From positions 1-37,555 of the forward strand of contig PSRJ01000247.1 in assembly GCA_003175985.1 (NCBI GenBank): 37,555 nt of DNA, written 5' to 3'. The stretch is from Terriglobia bacterium (GTDB lineage Bacteria; Acidobacteriota; Terriglobia; Bryobacterales; Bryobacteraceae). The notes beneath the pieces were generated by a model. It did no database searches, was not told the origin of the DNA, and worked only from the letters and a program-made list of their open reading frames with translations. Every line of letters begins with the position of its first letter. The first letter of the stretch is position 1. Positions 16,216-24,082 of this stretch are shown piece by piece. The translations under genes and the position numbers were made by a program.

Positions 16216-17405
16216 TTGAGCAGAACGCGAATGAGTTCACCGCGCGCATATTCCCCGCGTTCCGGATCGGCCACCAGGTAGGCGTTGGCGCGCGTAAGCG
16301 AAGGAACATCACCCGAGCCATGCCAGCCGATCGGAGTCACTTCGGTTCCATCGGCGCTCAGCCTGGCGGGCAGAAAGCGAGTCAGCCCCGTCTTGTGGCG
16401 GAAGTCGCTGGTCAGCCGCGCAAACGGCATGAACAACGACACCTCCGCCTGGCCGGCGAGAGACTCGACGGCCGCACGGGCAAAGATCTCGAAAGTAACC
16501 ATGGTCGAAGCGGGGTTACCCGGCAAGCCGAAAAAGAATTTGCCCTGGACGCGTCCGAAGACCAGCGGCTGCCCGGGTTGAATGAGGACGCGATCGAAGA
16601 AGAACTCGGCGCCCAGATCGGAGAGCACCCGCTCGACCACATCGTATTTGCCCGCCGATACGCCGCCTGAGAGCAACAGTAGGTCGGCAGCGAGCCCCTG
16701 CTCGATCATCATGCGGGTGTGCGCCTCGGTATCGCGCGCTATGGGCAGCAGCCGCGGAATGCCGCCCGCACGTTCCACTTGCGCGGCGAGCGAGTATATG
16801 TTCGAGTTGCGAATCTGGAATTCGGCGGGCGTTTCATTCACTTCGACGATCTCATCGCCGGTGGGAATCAGCGAAACGACCGGCCGCCGGTAGACGGCGG
16901 CGTGCTCGCGGCCGAACGCCGCCAGCATGGCGGCGTCGGTGTAGTCCAGCCTTTTGCCGGCACGCAGAACCACCTCGTTAACGGCGGCTTCGCAGCCTTG
17001 CGGATTAATGAATTGGCGCGGCTCGGTGGAGCGATCGATGCGCACACGGCCGTTGACGCGCTCCGTATGCTCCACCATGACCACCGCATCCGCTCCGTCG
17101 GGAACCGGCGCACCGGTCATGATCTCGACCGCCTGCCCCGGTTGTACTTCGCCTTGAAAACGTTCCCCGGCGCGCACCTCGCCGATGATTTCGAGTTCCC
17201 CGGGAACATCGCCGGTTCGAATGGCATATCCGTCGCGCACCGAACGGGAGAGCGCTGGCACGTCACGGTCCGCGGTGATGTCTTCCGCAAGCACGCGTCC
17301 CGCGGCGCAAGACAGATGAACCTGTTCCGTGCCAAACATGTGGCGCTCGCCACGAACATGCAAGAGGACGCTCTCGCGCGCTTCGGAAAATGTCAGCGCC
17401 GGCAC
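16212..17405 (-). CDS. moeA: Molybdopterin molybdenumtransferase MoeA
   Basis: MoeA inserts molybdate into adenylated molybdopterin, the last common step of moco synthesis. The 397-residue length is typical. Landmarks are SRSVRDGYAIRTGDVPGELE (domain with conserved Asp), EIMTGAPVPDGADAVVMVEH, SLIPTGDEIVE, IRNSNIYSLAAQVERAGG, LLLSGGVSAGKYD, and FGLPGNPAS, all expected of the MoeA/gephyrin E-domain. The C-terminal beta domain is present. The GTG start at 17405 matches the family N-terminus; an ATG 8 bases upstream is in another frame. A TAAAAT hexamer (17417-17412) lies 6 bases before GTG. It is the first gene of the moeA-moaC-moaB-VWFA operon. Confidence 0.95.
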   Translation of the reverse strand: MPALTFSEARESVLLHVRGERHMFGTEQVHLSCAAGRVLAEDITADRDVPALSRSVRDGYAIRTGDVPGELEIIGEVRAGERFQGEVQPGQAVEIMTGAPVPDGADAVVMVEHTERVNGRVRIDRSTEPRQFINPQGCEAAVNEVVLRAGKRLDYTDAAMLAAFGREHAAVYRRPVVSLIPTGDEIVEVNETPAEFQIRNSNIYSLAAQVERAGGIPRLLPIARDTEAHTRMMIEQGLAADLLLLSGGVSAGKYDVVERVLSDLGAEFFFDRVLIQPGQPLVFGRVQGKFFFGLPGNPASTMVTFEIFARAAVESLAGQAEVSLFMPFARLTSDFRHKTGLTRFLPARLSADGTEVTPIGWHGSGDVPSLTRANAYLVADPERGEYARGELIRVLLK

Positions 17406-17456
17406 ATGGTCATTTTACCGTGCTCTGAACCTCGCGGCCCGCGTTACACTGGCCTC
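17406..17456 (+). promoter_or_regulatory. Divergent moeA/amidase promoter region
   Basis: Only 51 bases separate the two GTG starts. TAAAAT (17417-17412, minus strand) and TACACT (17445-17450, plus strand) are -10-like and each lies 6 bases before its own GTG, so both genes may be transcribed without a leader. No Shine-Dalgarno site precedes either GTG. Good -35 hexamers are not evident. Confidence 0.45.
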
Positions 17457-18827
17457 GTGCCGTACCGCGCTTCGTTGTGCCTCATGGCTGCCATGGTCCG
17501 TGAGCGCGCTATTTCGCCGGTGGAGCTGGTGGAAGCGCACCTCAAGCAAATCGAGAACCGCAATCCCTCGCTGAATGCATTTGTCACCGTGCTAGCCGAC
17601 GAAGCGTTGCGGGAAGCGCGCGAACACGAGGCGGCACTCATGCGCGGCGCGCCGTCAGGCCTTTTGCATGGCGTGCCCGTAACCATCAAGGACAGCTTCG
17701 ACGTAGCGGGCTACCCAACCGCAGTAGGCAGTCGTCTGAGAACGGGGCGCCGTGCCAGTCACGATGCGTCCGCCGTTCGCCGCCTGCGCGCCGAAGGCGC
17801 GGTCATCCTGGGAAAGACCAACACGCCGGAATTGCTGGCCTGCTACGAAACCGACAACTACCTCACGGGCCGGACCAATCATCCGCTGGATGCAGAGCGT
17901 ACGCCGGGCGGGTCGAGCGGCGGCGAGGCTGCGGCTATCGCCGCGTGTTGTTCGGCCGGGGGAATCGGAAGCGATGGCGGCGGTTCGATTCGAATCCCGG
18001 CGCACTTTTGCGGGATCGCTGGTCTAAAACCTACGCCGGGCCGCATCTCGACTACCGGTCACTTTCCTTCGCTGGGATATCCGGGGGGCCTTACCGGGGT
18101 CGCCGGGCCGATGGCACGCAGGGTAGAGGATTTGCGACTGCTGTTTTCGGCAATGGCAGGCTTTGATGCCTCCGATCCTTTCTCCAGCCCAGTGCCGCTG
18201 CGTGTTGCTGACACACGCGGCGCCCGCATCGGCGTGTGGGAGCAGTTCTACGACGTGCCTGTAGTTCCCGAGGTTCGAGCGGCGGTAAAGAAAGCGGCTG
18301 GGATTTTGGCAGGTCTCGGATTTGAACTCGATTCGTTTGCACCTCAGGGCTTGGAACGCGCTCCCAACATTTGGGCTTTTCTGTTCAGCGACTGGCCCTC
18401 TGCTGCAATCCGCCAACTGACACAAGGACGCGAATCGGATCTGCATTGGACCCTGGCCGAAAACCTGAGCCGCGCCGAACCAACGGGTCAACAGGTGTTG
18501 CAAAACCTGGCGGCTCGCGATCATATGCGTGCCTCTCTGCTCCGCCAGATGGAGAATACTCCCGTGCTCTTGATGCCGGTCTGCGGAATTCTGGCCTTCC
18601 GGCACCGCGAGCGGAAATGGATGATCGAAGGCCGGGAAATCGGAATGTTCCGGGCAATGATGCCGGCCCTCATCGCCAATGTGCTGGGTTTGCCGGCCGT
18701 GACGGTGCCAATGAGTACTTCGGATACTGGACTGCCTTGCGGCGTGCAGTTACTCGGACGGCCGTACGAAGATGAACGATTGCTGGAATTCGCGGTGCTG
18801 CTGGACAATGGTAGTAGCGATGCCTAA
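17457..18827 (+). CDS. Amidase-signature family hydrolase
   Basis: This 456-residue protein belongs to the amidase signature family, which cleaves carboxamides with a Ser-cisSer-Lys triad. From GTG 17457, K78 (VTIKDSFD), S153/S154 (TPGGSSGGEAAA) and nucleophile S177 (GSDGGGSIRIPA) are all visible. The N-terminal helix SPVELVEAHLKQIENRNPSL and later GLKPTPGRIS are typical. The frame is open far upstream, but that stretch is antisense to moeA. GatA is unlikely, as no gatB or gatC is nearby; a stand-alone amidase is the better call. It has no signal peptide. The following M16 peptidase overlaps its end by 8 bases, so the three genes to 21620 form an operon. Confidence 0.9.
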   Translation: MPYRASLCLMAAMVRERAISPVELVEAHLKQIENRNPSLNAFVTVLADEALREAREHEAALMRGAPSGLLHGVPVTIKDSFDVAGYPTAVGSRLRTGRRASHDASAVRRLRAEGAVILGKTNTPELLACYETDNYLTGRTNHPLDAERTPGGSSGGEAAAIAACCSAGGIGSDGGGSIRIPAHFCGIAGLKPTPGRISTTGHFPSLGYPGGLTGVAGPMARRVEDLRLLFSAMAGFDASDPFSSPVPLRVADTRGARIGVWEQFYDVPVVPEVRAAVKKAAGILAGLGFELDSFAPQGLERAPNIWAFLFSDWPSAAIRQLTQGRESDLHWTLAENLSRAEPTGQQVLQNLAARDHMRASLLRQMENTPVLLMPVCGILAFRHRERKWMIEGREIGMFRAMMPALIANVLGLPAVTVPMSTSDTGLPCGVQLLGRPYEDERLLEFAVLLDNGSSDA

Positions 18828-20154
18828 ATTCCTGCTGACTTGCTGCTGTGCAATTGCACTGTTCGCGGCGGATGCGCCTCGCAAGATTTTTCCGTATAGC
18901 TACGCCCAGGAAGATCTCGCCAACGGCCTGCGTCTGATTACGGTCCCCACGGACTATCCCAATATTGTTGCCCTTTACATCGTGGTGCAGGCCGGATCGC
19001 GAAACGAGGTGGAACCGGGACACACGGGTTTCGCCCACCTGTTTGAACACCTCATGTTCAAAGGCACGGAAACCTATCCGCAAGCCAGGTACGATTCCAT
19101 TTTGAAACAGGCCGGCGCATCCTCGAATGCGTTTACCACCGACGATTTCACCTGCTATCACACCACCTTTTCCAAAGAGGACCTGGAAAAGGTGCTCGCC
19201 ATGGAAGCGGACCGGTTTCAGCATCTGAAATACAACGAGGCAGAGTTCAAGACCGAGACACTGGCCGTATTGGGCGAATACAACAAAAACAGCGCCAATC
19301 CGGAAGCGAAACTCGACGAGGTGATTGCCGACACGGCGTTCGACCGCCACACCTACAAGCACACCACCATGGGCTTCCTCAAAGACATTCAGGATATGCC
19401 CAACCAATATGATTACAGCCTGCGCTTCTTCGACCGGTATTACCGGCCCGAGTACACCACCATTGTCGCGGTCGGCGATGTGAAACCGAAGGCGGTACAC
19501 GACCTGGTGGAAAAGTATTGGAGCGCCTGGAAGCGTGGCGACTACAAGGCGGAGATCCCCGCGGAACCGGTGCAGGATAAGCCGCGCAGGAATCAGGTTG
19601 ACTGGCCCGCGCCAACGCTTCCGATCGTGACGATCTCTTACAAGGCGCCGGCTTACAGCGAAGCAAGCAGGGATACCGCGGCGCTCGAAGCCATCGCATT
19701 TTTGGCGTTTTCCCCTACGTCCGAGCTGTATCAGAAACTGGTGATTCGGGAACAGAAGGCGGACCGGCTCAGCGCGGACAGTCCGCACAACGTCGATCCG
19801 TCGCTGTTCACGGTTACGGCAAGAGTAAAGAACGCGGCTGACATCGATTACGTCCGGGATCAGATCCTGGAAACCATCGCTGGTCTTCGGGAGAAGCCCG
19901 TGGATGGCGCGCGGCTCGATGCCGTGCGCAACCACCTGCGCTACTCGTTCGCACAGCGGATGGACAACAGTGACACGATCGCCCTGATCCTGGCCCGGTA
20001 CATCGCCCTGCGCCGCACTCCGGAAACGATCGAACGGCTGTATACGCAACTGGCGCAGGTCACGCCCGAAGATATACAGAAGAGTGCCGCAATGTACCTG
20101 GTGGACAATGGCAGGACGATCGTGACGGTAACCGGTCCGGGGGCTGGCCAATGA
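18820..20154 (+). CDS. Exported M16-family zinc peptidase (active partner)
   Basis: From ATG 18820 the protein has 444 residues with a signal peptide (MPKFLLTCCCAIALFAADAP). The inverted zinc motif HxxEH is H73-L-F-E76-H77 (FAHLFEHLMFKGTE), with downstream ligand E153 (AVLGEYNKN). It is therefore an active member of the pitrilysin/M16 family. The second half has the usual non-catalytic M16 domain. It is partnered by an inactive M16 protein from the next gene, as in the two-subunit periplasmic M16B peptidases. An alternative in-frame ATG at 18808 would add four residues. It overlaps the amidase by 8 bases and the next gene by four (ATGA). Periplasmic peptide degradation is the likely role. Confidence 0.9.
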   Translation: MPKFLLTCCCAIALFAADAPRKIFPYSYAQEDLANGLRLITVPTDYPNIVALYIVVQAGSRNEVEPGHTGFAHLFEHLMFKGTETYPQARYDSILKQAGASSNAFTTDDFTCYHTTFSKEDLEKVLAMEADRFQHLKYNEAEFKTETLAVLGEYNKNSANPEAKLDEVIADTAFDRHTYKHTTMGFLKDIQDMPNQYDYSLRFFDRYYRPEYTTIVAVGDVKPKAVHDLVEKYWSAWKRGDYKAEIPAEPVQDKPRRNQVDWPAPTLPIVTISYKAPAYSEASRDTAALEAIAFLAFSPTSELYQKLVIREQKADRLSADSPHNVDPSLFTVTARVKNAADIDYVRDQILETIAGLREKPVDGARLDAVRNHLRYSFAQRMDNSDTIALILARYIALRRTPETIERLYTQLAQVTPEDIQKSAAMYLVDNGRTIVTVTGPGAGQ

Positions 20155-21620
20155 GACTGCTTACCGGTCTGCTTCTACTGGCCACCAGCGCCATGGCGCA
20201 GATGCGCGTGGAATCGCTGCCGGGCAAGTCGCCGCTCGTGACTTTTCGAATCGTGTTTACGGCTGGTTCCGCTGTCGACCCGCCGGGCCAACCCGGCGTC
20301 GCCTATCTGACCGCGATGATGCTGGCCCATGGTGGCACTAGGGATTTGACGTACCGCCAGGTGCTCGACGCCCTCTTTCCCATGGCAGCGTCCGTAAACG
20401 CGCAAGTCGATAAGGAGATGGTCACGTTCTCCGGCTCCGCCCACGCGGACAATCTGGAGGCATATTACAAGCTGTTGCGCGGTGTGTTGCTGGAGCCCGG
20501 CTGGAGAGAAGAGGACTTCCGGCGCGTGAAGGACGACGCGATCAACTTCCTGCGCGTAAACCTGCGCGGCAACAACGATGAGGAACTCGCCAAGGAAGTT
20601 CTGGAACGGGCGATCTTTCAGGGCACACCCTACGACAACTACGCCGTGGGCACAGTTTCCTCCCTGGAAAGAATCTCGCTGGATGATGTGAAGCGTTTCT
20701 ACCGGACGCGTTACAGCCAATCCAATCTCATCCTGGGGGTAGCGGGCGGATATTCGCCGGCGTTTCTCGAGAGAATGAAAAAGGACTTCCGCGGTTTGCC
20801 GGAAGGAGCCGGCTTCCGGCCGCGGGAAAAAGCGCCCCCGCTGATCCAACACAACCGCGCAGTCATTGTCCAAAAGGAAACGCGGTCCGTCGCGATTTCG
20901 CTCGGATACCCCACTCTGGGCACGCGCGCCAATCCGGACTTTCCGGCGCTGCTGCTCGCAACCTCGTACCTGGGGCAGCACCGCTCCAGCAACGGCCGCC
21001 TGTATGACCGCATGCGCGAAAAACGCGGGCTAAACTACGGCGACTATGCTTACATCGAGTATTTCCCGCGAGGAATGTTTCAATTCGAGCCGAGCCCCAA
21101 CCTGGCCCGGCATTACCAGGTCTTTCAACTTTGGATCCGGCCGGTGGAACCGCCGACCACGAAATTCGCGCTGCGCCTGGCGCTCTATGAATTGGACAAG
21201 CTCTGCCGGGAAGGAATCTCGCAGGAAGCATTCGAAAACACGCGTGATTTTCTCAGCAAGTATGTCAACCTGCTGACCCGCACCAAAAGCGCGGAGCTCG
21301 GCTACGCCATCGACAGCCTGTACTACGGAGTTCCGAATTATGCCTTCTATCTCAAGTCACACCTGGCCAAACTGACACGCGACGATGTAAACCGCGTTAT
21401 CCACCAGTATTTCCGTTCCGAACGATTGATCATCGTGGTTGTGGGAAAAGACGGCGAAGATCTCAGAAAGCAACTCGCCAGTGAGGAGCCATCGCCGATG
21501 ATCTACAACTCGCCCAAACCCGCCGAGATCACCGAAGAGGATAAGATTGTCGCAAAGTTCCCGCTGGGCCTTCGGCCGGAGGATATCACGGTAGTGCCGG
21601 CCGAGCAGGTCTTCGAGTAA
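20151..21620 (+). CDS. Exported M16-family protein (inactive partner)
   Basis: This 489-residue protein has a signal peptide (MRLLTGLLLLATSAMAQ) and the two-domain M16 fold, but where HxxEH is expected it has YLTAMMLAHGG, with no zinc ligand. It is therefore a non-catalytic M16 subunit. REKRGLNYGDYAYIEYF (about residues 286-302) is the Arg/Tyr-rich segment that in such partners helps form the active site of the other subunit. The preceding gene supplies the zinc half. The start overlaps the previous stop as ATGA. The C-terminal tail, rich in Pro, Glu and Asp, is longer than in most partners. Function is as a pair in the periplasm or outer membrane. Confidence 0.88.
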   Translation: MRLLTGLLLLATSAMAQMRVESLPGKSPLVTFRIVFTAGSAVDPPGQPGVAYLTAMMLAHGGTRDLTYRQVLDALFPMAASVNAQVDKEMVTFSGSAHADNLEAYYKLLRGVLLEPGWREEDFRRVKDDAINFLRVNLRGNNDEELAKEVLERAIFQGTPYDNYAVGTVSSLERISLDDVKRFYRTRYSQSNLILGVAGGYSPAFLERMKKDFRGLPEGAGFRPREKAPPLIQHNRAVIVQKETRSVAISLGYPTLGTRANPDFPALLLATSYLGQHRSSNGRLYDRMREKRGLNYGDYAYIEYFPRGMFQFEPSPNLARHYQVFQLWIRPVEPPTTKFALRLALYELDKLCREGISQEAFENTRDFLSKYVNLLTRTKSAELGYAIDSLYYGVPNYAFYLKSHLAKLTRDDVNRVIHQYFRSERLIIVVVGKDGEDLRKQLASEEPSPMIYNSPKPAEITEEDKIVAKFPLGLRPEDITVVPAEQVFE

Positions 21621-21648
21621 GATTGCCGTTCCGTCGCGCGCAGTCCGC

Positions 21649-21654
21649 TATACT
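21649..21654 (+). promoter_or_regulatory. -10-like element before the PfkB kinase gene
   Basis: TATACT is one base from consensus and lies in the 42-base gap after the M16 operon. It is only 8 bases before ATG 21663, so the transcript would start at or next to the ATG. TTGCCG at 21623-21628 is the nearest -35-like sequence, but the 20-base spacing is long. No Shine-Dalgarno site is seen. Confidence 0.45.
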
Positions 21655-21662
21655 TTTCTCTT

Positions 21663-22583
21663 ATGTCCCTTGTCGTAGTCGGTTCGGTCGCGTACGATGG
21701 CGTCGAAACGCCGCATGGAAAAATTGATCGCATGCTTGGGGGCGCGGCGACGTATATCGCATTGGCGGCCAGCTACTTCACGCCCGTGAAGATCGTCGCG
21801 GTCGTGGGTGATGATTTCGCGCAGGAGGACATGGACCTGCTCACTTCGCGTGACATCGATGTGGAAGGCGTCGAGCGCGTCGCGGGCGGGAAGACCTTTT
21901 TCTGGGCGGGCGTTTATTCCGCCGACATGAACGACCGCACCACGCTGCGCACCGATCTCAACGTGTTCGCCGATTTCAATCCCAAGCTTCCCGAGGGCTA
22001 TCGTTCCTCACCTTTCCTGTTGCTGGGCAATATCCAGCCTGCGTTGCAGCGCGGTGTCCGCGGACAAATGAACGGCGTGAAGTTCACCGGGGGCGACACC
22101 ATGAACTATTGGATCAACGACTTCCGGGGCGAACTGCTCGAAACCTTGAAGGACTGGGATTTCCTGTTAATCAACGATAGCGAGGCGCGTCTTCTGTCAG
22201 GTGAACACAACCTCCGTCGCGCCACGGCGAAGATTCTCGAGATGGGCCCCAAGATTCTGGTGGTGAAGCGCGGCGAGTACGGAGCGGTGCTGTTTACCCG
22301 CGATTGCCACTTCATGGCTCCGGGCTATTTGCTGGAGGATGTGTTCGACCCGACCGGGGCGGGCGACTGCTTCGCCGGCGGATTCATGGGTTATCTGGCG
22401 GGCCGTGGAATCGAGCCGCAAAGCGGCAACATGGATTTTTCCGAGTTGCGCAAGGCGGTAATCTACGGCTCGGTCATGGGCAGCTTCTGCTGCGAAAAGT
22501 TCGGCGTCGATCGCTTCCGTACCCTGACGCGCGAGGAAATCGAAGCGCGGTACCAGGAGTTCAAGAGCTGCACGGCGTTTTAA
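21663..22583 (+). CDS. PfkB-family carbohydrate/nucleoside kinase
   Basis: This 306-residue PfkB (ribokinase) family member phosphorylates a sugar or nucleoside with ATP. The N-terminal VVVGSVAYDGVETP and GGAATYIALAASYF correspond to the first substrate-binding block. The C-terminal signature DPTGAGDCFAGGFMGYL includes the anion hole G232-A-G234 and catalytic D235. FLLINDSEARLLSGEHN is the usual middle motif. The substrate cannot be fixed; the extra segment with TFFWAGVYSADMNDRTTLRT suggests a subgroup other than ribokinase. The gene begins a rightward set running to 26677. The next reading frame overlaps its end in the -1 frame. Cytoplasmic. Confidence 0.9.
   Translation: MSLVVVGSVAYDGVETPHGKIDRMLGGAATYIALAASYFTPVKIVAVVGDDFAQEDMDLLTSRDIDVEGVERVAGGKTFFWAGVYSADMNDRTTLRTDLNVFADFNPKLPEGYRSSPFLLLGNIQPALQRGVRGQMNGVKFTGGDTMNYWINDFRGELLETLKDWDFLLINDSEARLLSGEHNLRRATAKILEMGPKILVVKRGEYGAVLFTRDCHFMAPGYLLEDVFDPTGAGDCFAGGFMGYLAGRGIEPQSGNMDFSELRKAVIYGSVMGSFCCEKFGVDRFRTLTREEIEARYQEFKSCTAF
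22555..22570 (+). promoter_or_regulatory. Shine-Dalgarno site and probable CTG start for the glycosyltransferase
   Basis: AGGAG at 22555-22559 is followed, 8 bases later, by an in-frame CTG (22568-22570). No ATG, GTG or TTG occurs in this frame between 22304 and the conserved first membrane segment, and the next GTG is near 22766, after the family motif. The CTG is therefore the best start. Confidence 0.5.
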
Positions 22584-24082
22584 AACGGCATCGTCACGGT
22601 TTCCCGGCTCTGTGCCTGCTGCTCCTGGCGGCGTGGAGCGCGGCGGCCGTATGGTACGTCTATTCGCACGGCTGGCTGCTTTACTACGGGGATGCCGAGG
22701 CCCACCTGAATATCGCGCGCCGGATCGTCGATTCCCAAACTCCCGGATACGACCAACTCGGCACCGTGTGGCTCCCACTGCCGCACGTGCTTATGCTGCC
22801 GTTGGTGCGCGTCGATCGCCTGTGGCGCACCGGTCTGGCAGGCTCGATTCCGTCCGCGCTCTCATTCCTCTGCGCGGGCGTCTTCCTGTTTGCGGCCGCG
22901 CGCCGAGTTTTCGATGCCGCCGCGGCGTCCGCGGCAACCGGATTATTCGCGGTGAACCCCAATCTGCTGTACCTGCAGTCCACGGCTATGGGTGAAGCGG
23001 TCTTCTACGCATGCATGATGGCGCTGCTGTACTGCACCATCCGCTTCCGCGAGACACAGGGATGGGCCTTGGCGGCAGGCGCGGGTGCCGCCTGCGCTCT
23101 GGGCAGTCTGACGCGTTACGAAGCCTGGTTCCTGATTCCGTTCGCGGCCGCTTATTTCGTCATCACGGCGCACCGGCGCCGCGCGGCTGTGGCAGCGCTG
23201 TTTGCAGTGGTAGCCGTACTTGGGCCGGCATACTGGATGGTGCACAACTGGTGGCTCACCGGAGACGCTCTGGATTTCTATCGCGGACCCTACTCCGCGA
23301 AAGCAATTCAAGGTTCGGCGCCCTATCCCGGCCATGGCGATTGGCGCCTGGCGTGGCTGTATTTTCGGACGGCCGTGCAACTCAGCGCGGGCCCGGGCCT
23401 GCTCTGGGCCGGCCTGGCGGGCATCGCCGCCACTCTTCTGAAGCGCGTGTTCTGGCCCGTTCTGCTCCTGTCCTTGCCGGGCGCTTTTTACATCTGGAGC
23501 ATGCACTCGGCTGCAACTCCGATCTTCGTGCCCGGTTTGTGGCCGAACTCGTACTACAACACGCGATATGGGCTTGCCGCTCTGCCTTTGCTGGCTCTCG
23601 CCGCCGGCGGCCTGGTGGCCCTCGTACCGCAGCGGGCGCGCATCCTGACAGCGGTTCTTGTCCTTGTAGCCGGGAACATCCATTGGGCTCTACATCGCAA
23701 CGCGGAAAACTGGATTACCTGGAAGGAATCGCAAGTGAACTCCGAAGGGCGCCGCCAATGGATTCGCGAAGCCGCGGAATTCCTCGGGCCCCGCTACCAA
23801 CCAGGCTCCGGTATACTCACCTCCTTCGGCGACGTGACGGCCATCTACCGGGAAGCGGGAATTCCCTTGCGGGAGACTTTCACAGGTGACAATGGCGTAA
23901 TCTGGCAGGCTACGGTCACGCGCCCGGACCTATTCCTGCGGCAGCAATGGGCGGTGGTCATGGGCGGCGACGCCGCGCAGAGCGCCATCAACCGCGCCGG
24001 CCGTTTTGGAATCCGCTACCGTTTGGAGAAAACGATCGTCGCGCCGAAATCCCCGGTGATCGAAATCTACCGCCGCATATGA
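22568..24082 (+). CDS. Integral-membrane glycosyltransferase (GT-C, ArnT/GT39-like)
   Basis: Taken from CTG 22568, the product has 504 residues. It has about ten hydrophobic segments, starting with ALCLLLLAAWSAAAVWYVYS. The first loop carries YYGDAEAHLNIARRIVDS, with the Asp typical of GT-C enzymes that use polyprenyl-phosphate sugars, then LGTVWLPLPH. Helices run through LFAVVAVLGPAYWMVHNWW, VFWPVLLLSLPGAFYIW, and LAALPLLALAAGGLVALV, and a soluble C-terminal domain follows (about 380-504). Acceptor and sugar are unknown. No canonical start exists; see the separate entry. It overlaps the kinase by 16 bases and dapF by four (ATGA 24079-24082), so these genes are coupled. A frameshift fusion to the kinase is less likely. 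Confidence 0.8.
   Translation: MHGVLKRHRHGFPALCLLLLAAWSAAAVWYVYSHGWLLYYGDAEAHLNIARRIVDSQTPGYDQLGTVWLPLPHVLMLPLVRVDRLWRTGLAGSIPSALSFLCAGVFLFAAARRVFDAAAASAATGLFAVNPNLLYLQSTAMGEAVFYACMMALLYCTIRFRETQGWALAAGAGAACALGSLTRYEAWFLIPFAAAYFVITAHRRRAAVAALFAVVAVLGPAYWMVHNWWLTGDALDFYRGPYSAKAIQGSAPYPGHGDWRLAWLYFRTAVQLSAGPGLLWAGLAGIAATLLKRVFWPVLLLSLPGAFYIWSMHSAATPIFVPGLWPNSYYNTRYGLAALPLLALAAGGLVALVPQRARILTAVLVLVAGNIHWALHRNAENWITWKESQVNSEGRRQWIREAAEFLGPRYQPGSGILTSFGDVTAIYREAGIPLRETFTGDNGVIWQATVTRPDLFLRQQWAVVMGGDAAQSAINRAGRFGIRYRLEKTIVAPKSPVIEIYRRI

Noticed and set aside
17393-17413. Six-codon minus-strand ORF (ATG at 17413) overlapping the moeA GTG
   Set aside because: The proposed transcript start lies at about 17405, downstream of this ATG, and no ribosome site is present; most likely chance.
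16719-17456. N-terminal extension of the amidase frame
   Set aside because: The 246 extra residues are antisense to moeA and unlike any amidase; the family start falls at GTG 17457.
18670-20151. 493-residue minus-strand open frame
   Set aside because: Antisense to the active M16 peptidase; no domain or signal peptide.
22576-22585. GTTTTAAAAC as a programmed -1 frameshift site fusing the kinase to the glycosyltransferase
   Set aside because: It is not a proper X-XXY-YYZ heptamer in the kinase frame, and the Shine-Dalgarno/CTG arrangement explains the downstream frame more simply.
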